Source: Nageia nagi (taxonomy: Eukaryota; Pinophyta). From it: a stretch of 64,000 nucleotides of DNA. This document shows, one piece after another, positions 35,700-47,818 of the stretch. The notes below the pieces were generated by a model. It was not told the origin of the DNA. It saw only the letters and a program-made list of their open reading frames with translations, and did not search any database. The stretch lies in the NCBI GenBank assembly GCA_050084985.1, contig JBITNC010000001.1, positions 142,228,001 through 142,292,000 of the forward strand, read 5' to 3'. The translations under genes and the position numbers were made by a program. Each line of letters opens with the position of its first letter. Within the stretch, counting starts at the first letter, position 1.

Positions 35700-35876
35700 T
35701 AAATTTTGATTGTGTGGGATTTGTGGAAAAAAATGCAGTACAGAGATAGTTTTGTGGAATGCAATGATCACATGATATGAAGGAATTAGTTTTTCTAAGA
35801 AGAAATTAATACTTTGAGTAAATGCAATTATAGGAGTAAATTTAGACCTTGGAACCTCTTCCAACATTATTCCATC
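35700..35876 (+). pseudogene. PPR pseudogene, 5' part (split by element C)
   Basis: The plus-strand reading gives STEIVLWNAMIT.YEG, a typical PPR motif end, then VNLDLGTSSNIIPS immediately before element C. The next codons continue after element C at 53525 with the expected TMGVLEEGINIH block. In the family this position usually reads TF-SILPACA-GALE-G-IH. Confidence 0.8.
35872..35876. repeat. Left target-site duplication of element C
   Basis: CCATC lies directly before the LTR start TGTAGACACC. The same five bases follow the other LTR at 53525-53529. Confidence 0.9.
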
Positions 35877-36723
35877 TGTAGACACCTAAAAATGTCCCCT
35901 TCTTAACTAGTAAACATTAAAATAATTATAATTCTTTGCAACAATATAAAATAGGTCTAAAAACCCTATTATTGGATAGCCCCCATCGAGTACATGTGAA
36001 ATGGGTGGTCACATGACTCTTTTTAGGTAAAATTGGCTATTAGGCGGTCAGTTAATATTGTCACAAAGTTAAAAACCTAGTCGCCAGTGACCTAAGATAG
36101 TCACCGACATTTTGAGCCAGTCGTCAGCATTCATAGGCCAAATGTCGGTGACTCTGCAATAGCTGAACAAGAAACCAAAATGATGAGGGAAATTTGAAAC
36201 GATTCATCTTTCCAAGATGATGTGGATAGAGGGGGTCAGCTACGACCTACAGGGGCTGTTCACTTCCTCTTACCAGCCTTTTGAATATCCCATCGAAAAT
36301 CTATAAATACAAGTTAATACAAAGCAAATTAGAGAGAATCTTGACCCATTTTTAAAGTAGGGTAATGCTGCCAAAATCTTGTGAGCTCATATATTTTATT
36401 GTTTTATGCTAGTTTCAATTCAATATATGTTATACATAGATGCTTTGATGTTATTATCTTTTGCATGTGTGTAGGATTTACAGGTTCATATCAAGGAAAG
36501 AAGCAAGCAAATCAAAAACAATGGAAATCTAATACTCTTATTTTGGCAAATGGCATTTGTAAAAGTCCCTTCCAAGGGCCAATTGTAGTCTTAATTGAAA
36601 ATCAATATCATTTTGCAATTATAACATGTTTATCTATTTCACATAATTTGAGGTTCAGTGAAAGTTTAAGAATAATTTGTGTTTCATGTTATTCTACATT
36701 CCAGCTTTATTTTCACTACAACA
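35877..36723 (+). repeat. 5' LTR of element C
   Basis: It starts TGTAGACACCTAAAAATG and ends CACTACAACA, and aligns end to end with 52681-53524. Only two small indels were noticed (a T run and a TA near 36400-36440). The apparent 125-codon frame in it is not supported as a gene: it is equally present in the other LTR and has no domain. Confidence 0.95.
36302..36308 (+). promoter_or_regulatory. TATA box in the 5' LTR
   Basis: TATAAAT within the context ATCTATAAATACAAG, conserved in the 3' LTR at 53106-53112. It lies in the position expected for the U3 promoter that drives the genomic RNA. Confidence 0.65.
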
Positions 36724-36743
36724 TTCTAGCGCTAGAAGGAGGG
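36724..36743 (+). other. Primer-binding site of element C
   Basis: TTCTAGCGCTAGAAGGAGGG directly follows the LTR. A tRNA primer site should begin TGG near here; this copy has TAG at 36727, consistent with one G-to-A change in a TGGCGCTAG-type site. I do not assign the tRNA. Confidence 0.55.
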
Positions 36744-38560
36744 CCCTTCTGTTATTGATAGGGGGTTTTTTGTTTTAAAATGATTTTACCTTTCTATTTT
36801 CTAGTTATTTGAATTTCTCTATGAACTAACTTCAAATTTTACATTCTATGCATTTCAGGAAATCTGTTGCAGAAATGCCAGCAACTGGTATCGGATGTCG
36901 ACGACTCAGAAGGAATGCTAGCATTTTATAAAGTAATCTAGACTAAATGCCAGCGATTGGAATCAGATGTCGATGACTCAATATAAATGCCAACGACCCC
37001 TATCTAAACATTGGTGACTCACACCCAGGTCATTTTGTCTCTTTTTGTTATTTCGAAAAAATTAAAATAAAATGCATAATGTATTGTTAAAATGGAAGGA
37101 TATTTTTGAATGTGATTCCTTTACCTAGAATGCATATAAGAATGGGTAGAAAAGGTTAAATGCATTCTTTATTAATTTATTTTATTTTATGTTATGTAAA
37201 AATGTTATGTATTTACTTTCATGTTTGGGTGAAGGGTACATACACATTAATACTTTTTATCTTGTCTACTTATGCTCTCCCTTTGCACTTCGTGCGATCT
37301 AAGGTAACCAGAATAGATCGGATAAGAAGGAGTAATTAATTTTCTTTTCTTTCACATTCACATTATCATTAATTTGGCTAATTTACCCACATATAATGAC
37401 CTCTTACTAGTAAGAGGAGGTAATTTACTACACATAATACTTCCACAATTGGAAGGGGTAAATGAATCACATTTAATTTGGAATGAACTTAAAGGAAATA
37501 AATTGGGTTTTTGGTAGCGTAAATCATATTAAAAGGTTAATAAATTGGAGGGATTCAAATACATTAAGTACTTTCACTTAACAAAGTATGCTCTCACTTT
37601 TGCGCTTCAAGCAATCCTAAGTGATCAAAAATAAGTTAAGTGAAAGAGGTAAAATTTATTCACATTTTTGGAAACATACTTCACATTAACACTCTTAAAG
37701 AGGTATAACCTTACCACTCCATTGGAGGTCGAAGGGAGGTGACTCTTGGAGGAGTAATTGAACCTAACTTAATTAATTTATCCACACTTAATGGCTTTTT
37801 ACTAAGTCTGCTCTTACCACTCCATTGGAGGTCGAAGAGATATGTGACTAGTAAAAAGAGGGAATTTATCACATATAAGACTTCCACAGCTGGAAGGAGT
37901 TAATGAACATCATTAAGAGGTTGGATAATGAATCGCATTATAATTAAAAAGAACAACAGGGTCTATTAAGGTCAAGATTCACTTAAAATAAACTTTAATT
38001 GCATCACATTAAGATAAGATAAATAAATGGACATGAATGTTTGGGAGGGTAGTATGCATAAATGTACTTTACTTATTTAAATGCATTTCATAAGGCCTTA
38101 AAGGAATAATTGAACATTAACAAGTTGGATATCATACCAATCGTTAATTCTTACTTCTTTGTAACCACCGACATAACACACTTGAAGCCATAGAGCCAGT
38201 TACACTTGGAGGTGATGACCAAGGTAACTTTCCTTTAGGTAGGAGTCAAAAAAGGAGACTCATCTAGAAACAAGCGAAAAGCTATAGAAACTTGCAAACA
38301 TTACATTAGAATTACCCAACCTACCTTGTTTAACACTTGACTAGTCAAAACAAATTAGGAAAATTAAAAAGATTAAAAATAAACAACCCATATCATTCAT
38401 CTAATTCAGACATTAAAAATATGTGAAAAAGTTAAAGAAGATAATCACATCATTAAAAGTAGGTTTGCATATAGGTTGTTTATGCATTAAATTGTTTTCT
38501 TGAAAATATAATATAAAATATAAAAATAGAGTTTCTTTTTGATGATGCTTGTTTATGATA
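36744..38560 (+). other. 5' leader of element C with internal repeats
   Basis: Non-coding sequence of 1.8 kb. A TGTCGRYGACTC-type motif occurs at about 36896, 36969 and 37011 (see Findings). Two diverged copies of a segment with AATTTA(C/T)CCACA, ACTTCCACA(A/G)(T/C)TGGAAGG and TTAATGAA(C/T) lie at 37379-37475 and 37780-37920. ACCACTCCATTGGAGGTCGAAG occurs at about 37715 and 37820. Confidence 0.65.
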
Positions 38561-38567
38561 TCTAAAA

Positions 38568-39999
38568 ATGGTTCAAACTAGAAGTTGATCGCTAAGGAAA
38601 TCCGAGAACACCCATTTGAAATACAAGAAATAGATTCAGATAATATGGATTTGATAGAGTATTTAGTTAGGAGGCCACCTCCTTTAGATGAATCAGATTC
38701 ACGGGTAGTTCGTTATGAAAGTAAAGATTTGGATTGGGGTTATGATCAACTAGATTGCAAAGACAAAGTATAGAAGATCTTGCTACTAAAACTAGAATGC
38801 AGGTGTTAAATGAAGAGTTAATTGAAATTCATCGTCGCCTAGCTAGTCATAGGGCTATTCCTAAGACATCTTCTAGTTTACCAGGAGATGTTGAAAAACT
38901 AAATCATAGATGTAATAACTTAGAAATCGATGAGGATGAATCTCGGGCTGAAACCATAGTGGTACCAAAGACTGAGCCTTATAAAGTTAAATATGATAGA
39001 GTCATTCATCTATTATCAGACGATCGAAAGGTTAGTTCTTTGATCCAAAAAGAGGGAACTTCTTTTTCTCATAGATCTCTCGAATTAGGAAAAAATGAAG
39101 TATCAATACCTACAAGTAATTTATCCCAAAGAACTCCTTCAATAAAGCAAACAGAGAAATCTTATCTTTCAAAGGGAGGATTACATAGAAGGGCATCTAA
39201 GTACAAAATAGAAGAGATACCTTCTTATGAAGAACTAGAAGAACGATGATTACGTAAAACAAAAGCCGGTCAAAAATTCATGGAAACACATGCTAGTGAT
39301 ATTAAAAGGGCCATGGAGATGCAACATCTTTTTAAAGAAGTTGACGAATTCATTAAAATTCAAGAACAAGAGGATATATTAAAAGAAATGGAAGACAAAC
39401 TTATTAGAGATAAAAGGAAATTCATAGAACAAGAACAAGAAAATAAAGAAAGAAATGAGTTCCTCGAATAAGAAAAGAAAAGACTTCATAAAGAGCATGA
39501 GATTCAACTTTGCTTACAGGAATTACAACTTAAAGAATTAGAGAATGAAAAAATAAAAAGGGAACAATATTTACGCATGGAGAAAGAAAAACAAAGACAG
39601 TGGGATGAATATCAGAAAATAAAGAATTTGAAACTAGAAACTCCTAAAGGAAGTCAAATACAAAGATATCGAGATCCTTACTTAGACAAACAAGAAGCGA
39701 TGGATAGAGAGATAGCCATTTTACTACAAAAGGAAATGGATAAGGAATTAGAGCTTCAAAATTATATGATAAACAAAAGCAAGATTCTATTAGAAGTTGG
39801 GTGGAACAAACTCAAAATCAAACAAGACAACCTGATTACAAAGGAAAAGATCTACACAGAAAAGGGATATCCCAAAGACCTCCTAGAATCCTTATTCTGT
39901 GATGACAATCACCTCTTAAAATATTGCCTTCACCACCATCAGAGTTTCCTTCTGACCATGAGTCTTACACTTCAAGATCACTTTCTAAAAAGTATTTGA
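38568..39999 (+). pseudogene. Gag N-terminal region of element C
   Basis: An ATG at 38568 begins a short peptide that a frameshift joins to the EIDSDNMDLIEYLVRRPPP segment (38585-38770). Another frame (38755-39999) then holds a long Glu/Lys/Arg-rich region, mostly coiled coil from 39280 to 39760. In-frame stops are TGA at 39247 and TAA at 39469; a frameshift follows near 39775. N-terminal coiled-coil gag extensions are known in Tat-type elements. Its role would be particle assembly. Confidence 0.7.
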
Positions 40000-41231
40000 A
40001 TACACGAGGACATCATAGACACACTCAAGGTCATAGAATTGATAAATAATTAGAAGACTTTATGAAGGACTTTATAAATTGAGAAATGAATGTTCAAGGA
40101 CTTAAAAAGTTAAATTACAAGAATATTTGCAATGAACCTATTCATCCAAGTGTTCCAAAAAAGAAACTACCATATAGGTTTGAATTTCCTAAGATAGAAT
40201 CATTTAAAGGAAGAGAAGACCCCAAAGAACATTTGAGAAAGTTTACATTTTCTAGTTATTAGATAGCCAATGATGACTCATTAATGTTATGTATATTTCC
40301 TATGACACTCACAAGCCAAGCTTTAGATTGGTATAATAGTTTACCTATGCATAGTTTATATACATTCGAACAATTGGCTAATCAATTTCTTGAACACTTT
40401 AGGATCAATATTAAAGAAAGATATTCAATCACTGATATTACAAGATTGCAACAATTTCGTAATGAAACCATACAAGATTACATATCAAGATGGTGGGCTA
40501 TACTCACTAGTATGCCTTATACAATACCACAAGAGGAATTGGTTAAGTTATTTAGTCAAAGTTGTCTATGACCAATAGCTAGTGTTCTCCAAATTCAACA
40601 ACATAAAACTTTCAAAGAAGCTATGGCTTAGGCAGTAGTCATAGAAAGAGTTAAAATTCAAGATGGAGAACTAAAGCTCAAGAAAAAAGAATACAAAAAG
40701 GGTAATCAACATGAAAATAGTACTAAACAACCGTAAAATAATCAAATAGCTATGACAGAAGATTCTGGTCAAGCTTCAAAAATCAAAGAAAATGTTGAAC
40801 CTAAGCCTAAAAGAAATTTTACCCCATTATCAGAACCATTATCTGAAATACTTAAAAAATTATGTGATAATGGTATGATTAGATTACCTGATATAAAACC
40901 TAAAAATCCTAATGCTAAAAGAAGCAAATGGTATAAGGAAAATGAATTTTGTGCTTATCATAGACAAAAAGGACATAATACAAATAGATGTCGAACTTTA
41001 CAACATAAAATTCAAGACTTGATAGATAGTCAGAAAATAGATGTGGATAATCCTGTTGTGCCTTCGAATCAAAATTTAAGGATATATCAAAACACCTTAC
41101 CTTCACATCAGGCTAACAATGTAGCAACCATCCCAAACCAAATGAACTATACATGGAATAATAAGGATACACCATTTATAGGAACTATAGACGATTCAAT
41201 ACATATGATTGGTATAGCCACAAGAGCATAA
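40000..41231 (+). pseudogene. Gag core and zinc-knuckle region of element C
   Basis: The frame beginning before 40284 reads FPMTLTSQALDWYNSLP, TFEQLANQFLEHF and ITRLQQFRNETIQDYISRW, the classic retrotransposon gag domain. At about 40950 follows CAYHRQKGHNTNRC, a Cx2Hx4Hx4C knuckle in place of the usual Cx2Cx4Hx4C. Stops at 40569 (TGA), 40629 (TAG), 40734 (TAA) and 41229 (TAA) break a frame that otherwise persists. Confidence 0.85.
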
Positions 41232-42314
41232 CAATATCAAAATAAATAAGATAATCCACAAAAAAATCAATCGATATCAAACCCAATTAATATACAACCA
41301 ATACCTCCTCCGCAACAACCTAAAGTTTTGATAAAAGGTGCTCTTCAATAATAATTGAAAATGTCTCTAGTTAAGATGACTTTATTGTAATTATTACAAT
41401 AGTCTGAGAGTTATAGGGAGGCTATGAATCAAATTCTACATGAAATTCAAGTGGATACTAGTAACCCCGATGATTTTATTTCAATAGTTGAAAGTTTGAA
41501 GATATCTCAACAACCTAGCATCACCTTCTATGAACAAGAAAAATTAAATAACAATGGACCAGGAGGACTTGATCCACCTTTACATATAATTGGTAAAGTA
41601 GATGGGAAATTATTTAAAATAATTTTGATAGATGAAGGATCAACTATAAATATAATTTTAGATGCAACATACAAAAATTTGAATTTATCAAATTCGCTGA
41701 TCTTAGCTCCTTCCTTATAGATTAGGGCATTTAATGATGTAGTGTGTTCAACTTTGGGATCAATAGTGCTATCGATTATAGTAGGGGCTAAAACCGTTCA
41801 AACTTTATTACATATAATTGAAGGAAATATTATACAATACAACATGCTTTTAGGATGTCCATGGATTAGAGAAATGCAATGTGTTCCATCAACCTATCAT
41901 GGATGTTTAAAATACATTTACAAAGATAAAGTTCATTGTGTGTTTAAAGATCCAGATCCTTACTCACATTGTAATTTAATTTTTGATTCGAATAAAGTGA
42001 CCTTACCATCTCCTAATTTATCAACTATATTAATGAACAAAAGTATGAATCAATCTGAAATCATAAAAGAAAAAGGTGATATAGTTATACAAGATAAAGA
42101 TACTTGGGAAAGAGTTGCTAAAGCTTTAGATGAAAAATATGGAGCTTCATCATCAAAACAAGTAAACACCACATCTAATAATGACTCCTCCCATGTATAT
42201 CCAGTAAAAGTTAACTTAAGGGATTTAGGGATGGGAGAATATGACGTAGATGATGTAGTTTTAATATACCTTCATCGCAAGAAGTGGGAAAAATGTCTGA
42301 ATCACCTAGTGTGA
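41232..42314 (+). pseudogene. Protease of element C
   Basis: It is in the same frame as gag. Stops at 41247, 41349, 41352, 41388, 41400 and 41718 (TAA or TAG) precede or interrupt it. HIIGKVDGKLFKIILIDEGS holds the retropepsin loop with D-E-G-S at about 41631, where Thr or Ser normally follows the catalytic Asp. After it come MLLGCPWIREMQCVPSTYHG and the C-terminal linker. A frameshift near 42290 leads into pol. It would cleave the polyprotein. Confidence 0.8.
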
Positions 42315-43300
42315 TTGGACAACTAGTACCTTTAGGAGAAGTATCTAATCAAATAATGTTTATCTATGTGGGGATAGTAGATCCCGTGTAAACAATACCC
42401 AATCAAACATATGAAGGAAATTTTGATAATGATATGAAATATTTATCACCATGTTCAAGAACATTTGTCTTAAACTATTTTAACAAATGTAATTGGCAAG
42501 GATGAAGATTGGGTCAATATGAACAGGGTCCATGAGAAATAATTGAATTACAATATCAAGATCCCACTGATAAAAGTGGATTAGGTTATCAAAATGAATA
42601 TAAAAATCTTGCTAAATTAGAAAATTTAGGAGAAGAGAATTTGGATTATAATAAAGAAATTTTAGAGAAAGAATCCATAGTACAAGAAGTTATTGATATA
42701 AGAGAAGAATGATTAAATGAAATGGATGTCTTAGAAGGAATCGATACGCTCTTTATTAATAACATTGAGCCACCCTTGACTCATTCATGCTTACCAAGTG
42801 ATATACAAGAAAAAATAAATATAACTGTCGAATCATCAATCATTCCATATTCAGATATACCATTGATAAATATGGTTACAATAAAAGAGAATGATATTGA
42901 AGATCAAAATAATGAACAAATAGATGAAGTTAACAAAAATCAAAATTTAATTAAAATAATAGCCAATACTTCTACATATGAAGCAATTGCTGATTTCTCT
43001 CTCATATCATCTAACCCCTCGGTACATGAATTCAAAAACATAGATCACATATTTGGTTCCTATGAAAATCAAGTATGCATGAATGAACAAACTCAAGAAT
43101 ACGATGAAGAATATAGTGCTAACGATAATGGCTAGATACCAGTACCAAATCAATTAGAAGAAGGGTTGCATATGCTTATTGAAAAGGTCCTAGAAATAAA
43201 TATTAGTAATGATCCTCAAAATCCTAAAATTATTCAGTTAGGGGAGAACCTCATGGAAAATGAACAAGAAGAAATTATAGCCTTATTAAAAGAATGAGAA
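42290..43300 (+). pseudogene. Protease-RT linker of element C
   Basis: Acidic, weakly conserved linker in the pol frame, including an open stretch at 42722-43132 rich in Asn, Ile and Glu. Stops include TAG at 43133 and TGA at 43295. No catalytic motif is expected in this segment in Tat elements. Confidence 0.7.
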
Positions 43301-44035
43301 AAGGTGTTTGTATGGTCATATGCAGACATGCCTAGAATAGATCCTAAGTTAGTAGTACATAATTTAGCTTTAAAGCCTAATGCTAAACCCGTTAAACAAA
43401 AATTACGTAAAATGCATCCTACTATAGCATTAATGGTAAAAGAAGAACTCCAAAAATTTTTAGAAGCTAAATTTATACAACTTATAGATTACTTAGATTG
43501 GATATCCAATATGGTACCTATGAAAAAACCAAGTGGAAAAATAAGAATATGTACAGATTTTCATGATCTTAATAAAGCTTGCCCTAAATATGATTTCCCT
43601 CTACCTAGCATTGATAGTTTGGTAGACTCGACAGCGGGACATGATATGTTATCATTAATGGATGGGTTTTCTGGTTATAATCAAATAAAAATAACTACTA
43701 AAGAACAACATAAAATAGCCTTTATAACTCCTTGGGGTACCTTTTGTTATAGAGTCATGCCTTTTGGATTAAAAAATGCTGGGGCAACTTATCAAAGGGC
43801 TATGACTTATATATTCCATGACTATATGCACGACATAGTAGAAGATTATGTTGATGATTTGTTGGTTAGATCTAAATATCGAGTAAATCATGGAAAAGAC
43901 CTAATTAAAGTCTTGGATAGATTATTAGAGCATAAAGTAAGATTAAATCCAAAAAAATGTGTTTTTGGTGTAACTTTAGGAAAATTATTAGGATTTATTG
44001 TGTCTCGATGAGGAATTGAAATAGATCCTAGTAAA
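43301..44035 (+). pseudogene. Reverse transcriptase of element C
   Basis: A 235-codon uninterrupted frame. It contains KPVKQKLRKMHP, the SGKIRICTDFHDLNKACP palm block, DMLSLMDGFSGYNQI, MPFGLKNAGATYQR and the catalytic YVDD (43846-43857). Then come NPKKCVFGV and LGKLLGFIVS. A TGA stop at 44009 cuts it at a position where the family has arginine. The RT copies element RNA into DNA. Confidence 0.95.
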
Positions 44036-44640
44036 GTGAAGGCAGTAGTAGACATGCCACCTCTTGCAAATCTAAAACAATTACAAAGTTTACGGGGTAA
44101 GTTAAAAGCTATTAGAAGATTTATAGCTCAACTTTTTGATAAATGTAAACCATTTACAAAATTGTTAAAAAAGGGAATAGGATATCATTGGGGCAAAGAG
44201 CAACAAGATGCATTTGATGAAATTAAAAGATATTTATTATCGCCTCCCGTCTTAAGTCCACCAAGAAAAGACATACCCTTTTTGTTATATATCTCCGCTA
44301 CTGAAAGTGCTTTAGGAACAATGCTTGCTCAAAATAATGAACACAATAAAGAACAAGCTATATATTATTTGAGTAGAACCCTAGTGAGCTATGAGATTAA
44401 ATACATATATTTGGAAAAATTATGTCTTGTTGTCATTTTTGCTACTAAAAAACTCTGACATTATATGCTTAATCATACAACATACATCATCTCTAAAATG
44501 GATCCGTTGAAATATATGATGAATAAAACATATCAAAATTCAAGAACTACAAAGTGGATAATACATTTAACTGAATTTGATTTACATTTTATTGGACAAA
44601 AGTTAATAAAAGGATAAGTAATTGCTGATTATCTCGCTGA
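44036..44640 (+). pseudogene. RT thumb/connection and first RNase H of element C
   Basis: The same frame continues with MPPLANLKQLQSLRGKL, KGIGYHWGKEQQDAFDEIK and AIYYLSRTLVSYEIKY. TGA at 44456 and TAA at 44615 interrupt it. These are the standard thumb, connection and tethered RNase H motifs of Gypsy RT. Confidence 0.9.
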
Positions 44641-45319
44641 TGCTCCATTGCAAGATGATAAACCCCTTGTCATTGAATTACCCGATGATGGGGTGTTTCA
44701 ACTAGATGAAATTGAAATACCTATAGAACCTGAAGATGATTGGGATATGATAATACACTTTGATGGTTCTCGATGTGAACAAGGTGGTGGAGTAGGTGTT
44801 GTATTTATAACCCCGCAAGGGATCCCTATACCATATTCATTTAAATTAAAATTTCCTTATACTAATAATAATGCAGAATATGAAGCTTTGATATTAGCAT
44901 TAAGAACTGCTATTAAATTAAAACTTAAAAGAATTAAGATTATTGGAGATTCTTTACTCATCGTAAATCAAGTGAAAGGAGTCTATCAATGTAAAGAAGC
45001 TTTACTTCAAAAGTATAAAGTGTTAGTTGAGGAATTATTAAAATCTTTTGACCGATTTAGTATAGAAGTGGCACCAAGATCATCTAATAGATTTGCAAAT
45101 GCTATGGCTTCTATTGGATCTCTTATCCTAGGGGATCCTAAAAAATCTTCAATTCAAGTTGAAATAATTCAATTGTCTCAATCATCATTACAACAAGAAG
45201 ATGAAGAAAAAAGTGTGTTAAATATTGACGTAACTGATAAAGATAATTGGTACAAGGAATTGATAGATTTTTTAAAATTTGGAACTCTTCCTGTAGACCT
45301 TAATAAATCATCACAATGA
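44641..45319 (+). pseudogene. Second RNase H of element C (plant-type)
   Basis: A 223-codon frame with DMIIHFDGSRCEQGGGVGVV, NNNAEYEALILAL, IGDSLLIVNQVKG and RFANAMASIGS. The D, E, D pattern and NNNAEYEAL motif belong to the extra RNase H acquired by Tat elements, which resembles host plant RNase H more than the RT-tethered copy. The last usual Asp is Asn (RFANAMA). A TGA ends the frame at 45317. Confidence 0.9.
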
Positions 45320-46504
45320 GGTTTTAAAATCAAAGCAACTAAATACTGTTTGATAGGGGATATCTTGCATCAATAAAATTTTAATGATATTTTACTCAGA
45401 TGTCTTGAATGTAACGATATTAAAGAAGCTATATCCTCCACCCATGATGGAACATGTGGAGGACATTTTAATGGTGTTGTGATTGTAAAACGATTAATTC
45501 GAATGGGGTATTATTGGCCTACTATGGAAAAGGATTGTTGTGAATATGTTAAAAAATGTTTTAAATGTCAACAATATGCTCATCTATTTTCACAACCTTC
45601 TCAAGAACTACATCCTACACAATCACTTTGGCCATTATCTAAATGGGCATTAGACTTAATAGGACAAATTATACCTACATCTTCTGGTGGACACAAGTTC
45701 ATCATCACAGCAATTGAATATTTTACTAAATGGGTAGAGGCTATTCCTATGACTTCCACTACTGGTTCAAAAATTACGAAATTTGTAGAAAGTTATATTA
45801 TATGTAGATTCGGCATACCGAACCAATTAATTACGGATAATGGAAAAAATTTTAAAAATAAGGAGGTAAAACAAATATGTGACAAGTATAAAATTAAACA
45901 AAATTTTTCCACTCTGTATTATCCACAAGGCAATGGACAGGCAGAAGCTACTAATAAAACTATTCGGAACATCTTAGCAAAAATAGTAAATGATTCTCAT
46001 AGAGATTGGCATATGCAAATATCAAAAGCTTTATGGGCTTATCATACTAGTGTACACACCCCTATTGGGGCAACACCATTCTCTTTAGTATATGGAACAG
46101 AAGCCATCCTACCCATAGAACTTGAGATACCATCCCTTAGAGTAAATCTAAGTGAGCAAAATTTCGACGAAGAAGCAAGATAAACTCACTTAGATCAATT
46201 GTTACTTTTAGATGAAAAATGTATTAATGCTTTAGAACATATGCGTGTCTATCAAAAGAGGATAAAATGAGCTTTTAATAAAAGGGCTTTAATTCGTGAG
46301 TTCAAAATAGGTGATTTAGTTTTAAAAGAAAATCAACAAACTTCACGAATAGAATGACAGCTTAGAGATAAGTTTGCTTCGAATTGGTTAGGACCATATA
46401 TCATTAAGAAAAAATTTGGTAAAGGAACTTATCATCTATCAGACTTAGAAGGAAATGAAGAGCATGAACCTATAAATATCATGCATCTTCGACCCTTCCA
46501 TACA
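45320..46504 (+). pseudogene. Integrase of element C
   Basis: The zinc-binding part reads HDGTCGGHF (45440s) and CFKCQ (45550s). The core has WALDLIG (first Asp), ITDNGKNF (second Asp) and the YYPQGNGQAEATNKT block with the catalytic Glu, then LWAYHTSV and FSLVYGTEA. The C-terminal tail (KGTYHLSDLEGNEE, HLRPFHT) ends at the natural stop near 46506. TAA at 45374 and 46181 and TGA at 46268 and 46355 interrupt. No chromodomain is visible. Confidence 0.93.
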
Positions 46505-46629
46505 TGATAAAAAAATGTGTGCATTAGTTTTCTTTCATTTTATTTTATTGTTAAATTAATAAATGAATAAAATTATTGATATTTGTCAAGTGTTAATGAT
46601 TAAAACAAAAAGGATGAATCTGGCAAAGG

Positions 46630-46990
46630 AATCTATTGATGGCAGCATAATGCCACCATAAGTATGATTTCCACCACCAAGATATCCGGGTGACTTAGCA
46701 TTGACATATTTAAAACATAGATTTGATCTTAATCTCTTAAATTATTTACAATTGACTATTGATGAACAATATGAAAGAACATATCATATGTTTTGTGGTA
46801 GAAATAATGATTGGGAAGTCACTTTTTGTGGATACAAAGTAAGCATTATTTTAGATTCACAAATCTATTTCACCCATATGGAAAGAATATCATAAGAAAT
46901 AACGGTTTTTTGCCTACAATGACCCTATGGAATACCGAGAATCGTTATAAATTGCTAATTAACTGAGTATTCACTCCTTTTAGCTAGGTA
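46630..46990 (+). other. Unidentified small ORF after integrase
   Basis: The frame 46701-46895 (64 codons) ends with DWEVTFCGYKVSIILDSQIY. The next ORF downstream has a similar DWDVKVNGYQVIVCINTI segment, so the two may be related repeats of one unknown protein. Confidence 0.4.
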
Positions 46991-47818
46991 GAAATACGTT
47001 AAACAATTAACCAAAAGCCTAGAATGGATGGATGAAATTTTACATTATTTACCTCATAAAAGGGTGATTTATGATTTTTCAAATACTTTTGTGGCTTTTC
47101 CTCCTAGAACGTCACAACAATACTATAGGCAAATTCACAGATTTTCTCGCATGCAAATGCGACACGCAATTTGGAAATGAAAGTTGGAAGAAAGGCAAGC
47201 TCGTCGTATTGTCGAACTTACAATGATGAATCAAATAAGGGTTAGAAATTAGATTATCGAAAAACTATCAAAAGAACATAGAGTGGGGAATAATGGAAGT
47301 TATCTTTCGGGGTTTGAAAGTAGGTATGACAAAGATATCTTCATGAAAGTTATTTGTAATGCTCCTACTCTTTTGTATTCAAATATCTTTTCCATGCCTC
47401 TTGAAATACAACAAAAAATGGCCTTGACATTCTATGATGCACGCGAATCTTACGATTGGGATGTCAAAGTAAATGGATATCAAGTTATTGTTTGTATCAA
47501 CACAATTGAGTTATGGTATTCTCCTAGCTCAGAATATGATTTAATGATATATTTCTATCTTTTGTGACCTATAGAAAATCCCAAAATAATAGTTGATTAT
47601 ACTCACAACCTGACTTTAAAATATCGAGAATGAATCATTTCTATCACTCAAACCGTAACATCCGAACACTTAGATTATTGTATTCCAGAAATCTATCATA
47701 ATCAAGTGGTATTGGATTTTAGTTTTTTGTTTAGTTCTACATATTGTTCATTCAATCCTAATGTAGTCCAAACTCGATTTGAACATGTCATGAATAGATT
47801 CCCTAGAAAAAATTATTA
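46991..47818 (+). pseudogene. Unidentified sense ORF downstream of pol in element C
   Basis: One frame runs from about 46991 to a final TAA at 47816, broken by only a few stops (near 47178, 47251, 47566 and 47632). It includes EWMDEILHYLPHKRVIYDF, a basic segment with RMQMRHAIW, the DWDVKVNGYQVIV block and a final RFEHVMNRFPRKNY. I find no signal peptide, zinc knuckle or catalytic motif. Position and size suggest an extra protein of this element, as in other Tat relatives with ORFs after pol. Function unknown. Confidence 0.55.

Noticed and set aside
36381-36758. 125-codon ORF near the start of element C, and a similar one at 53185-53586
   Set aside because: Both lie in the LTRs. The frame is shared because the LTRs are copies; it has no domain and covers the expected transcription start and U5 region.
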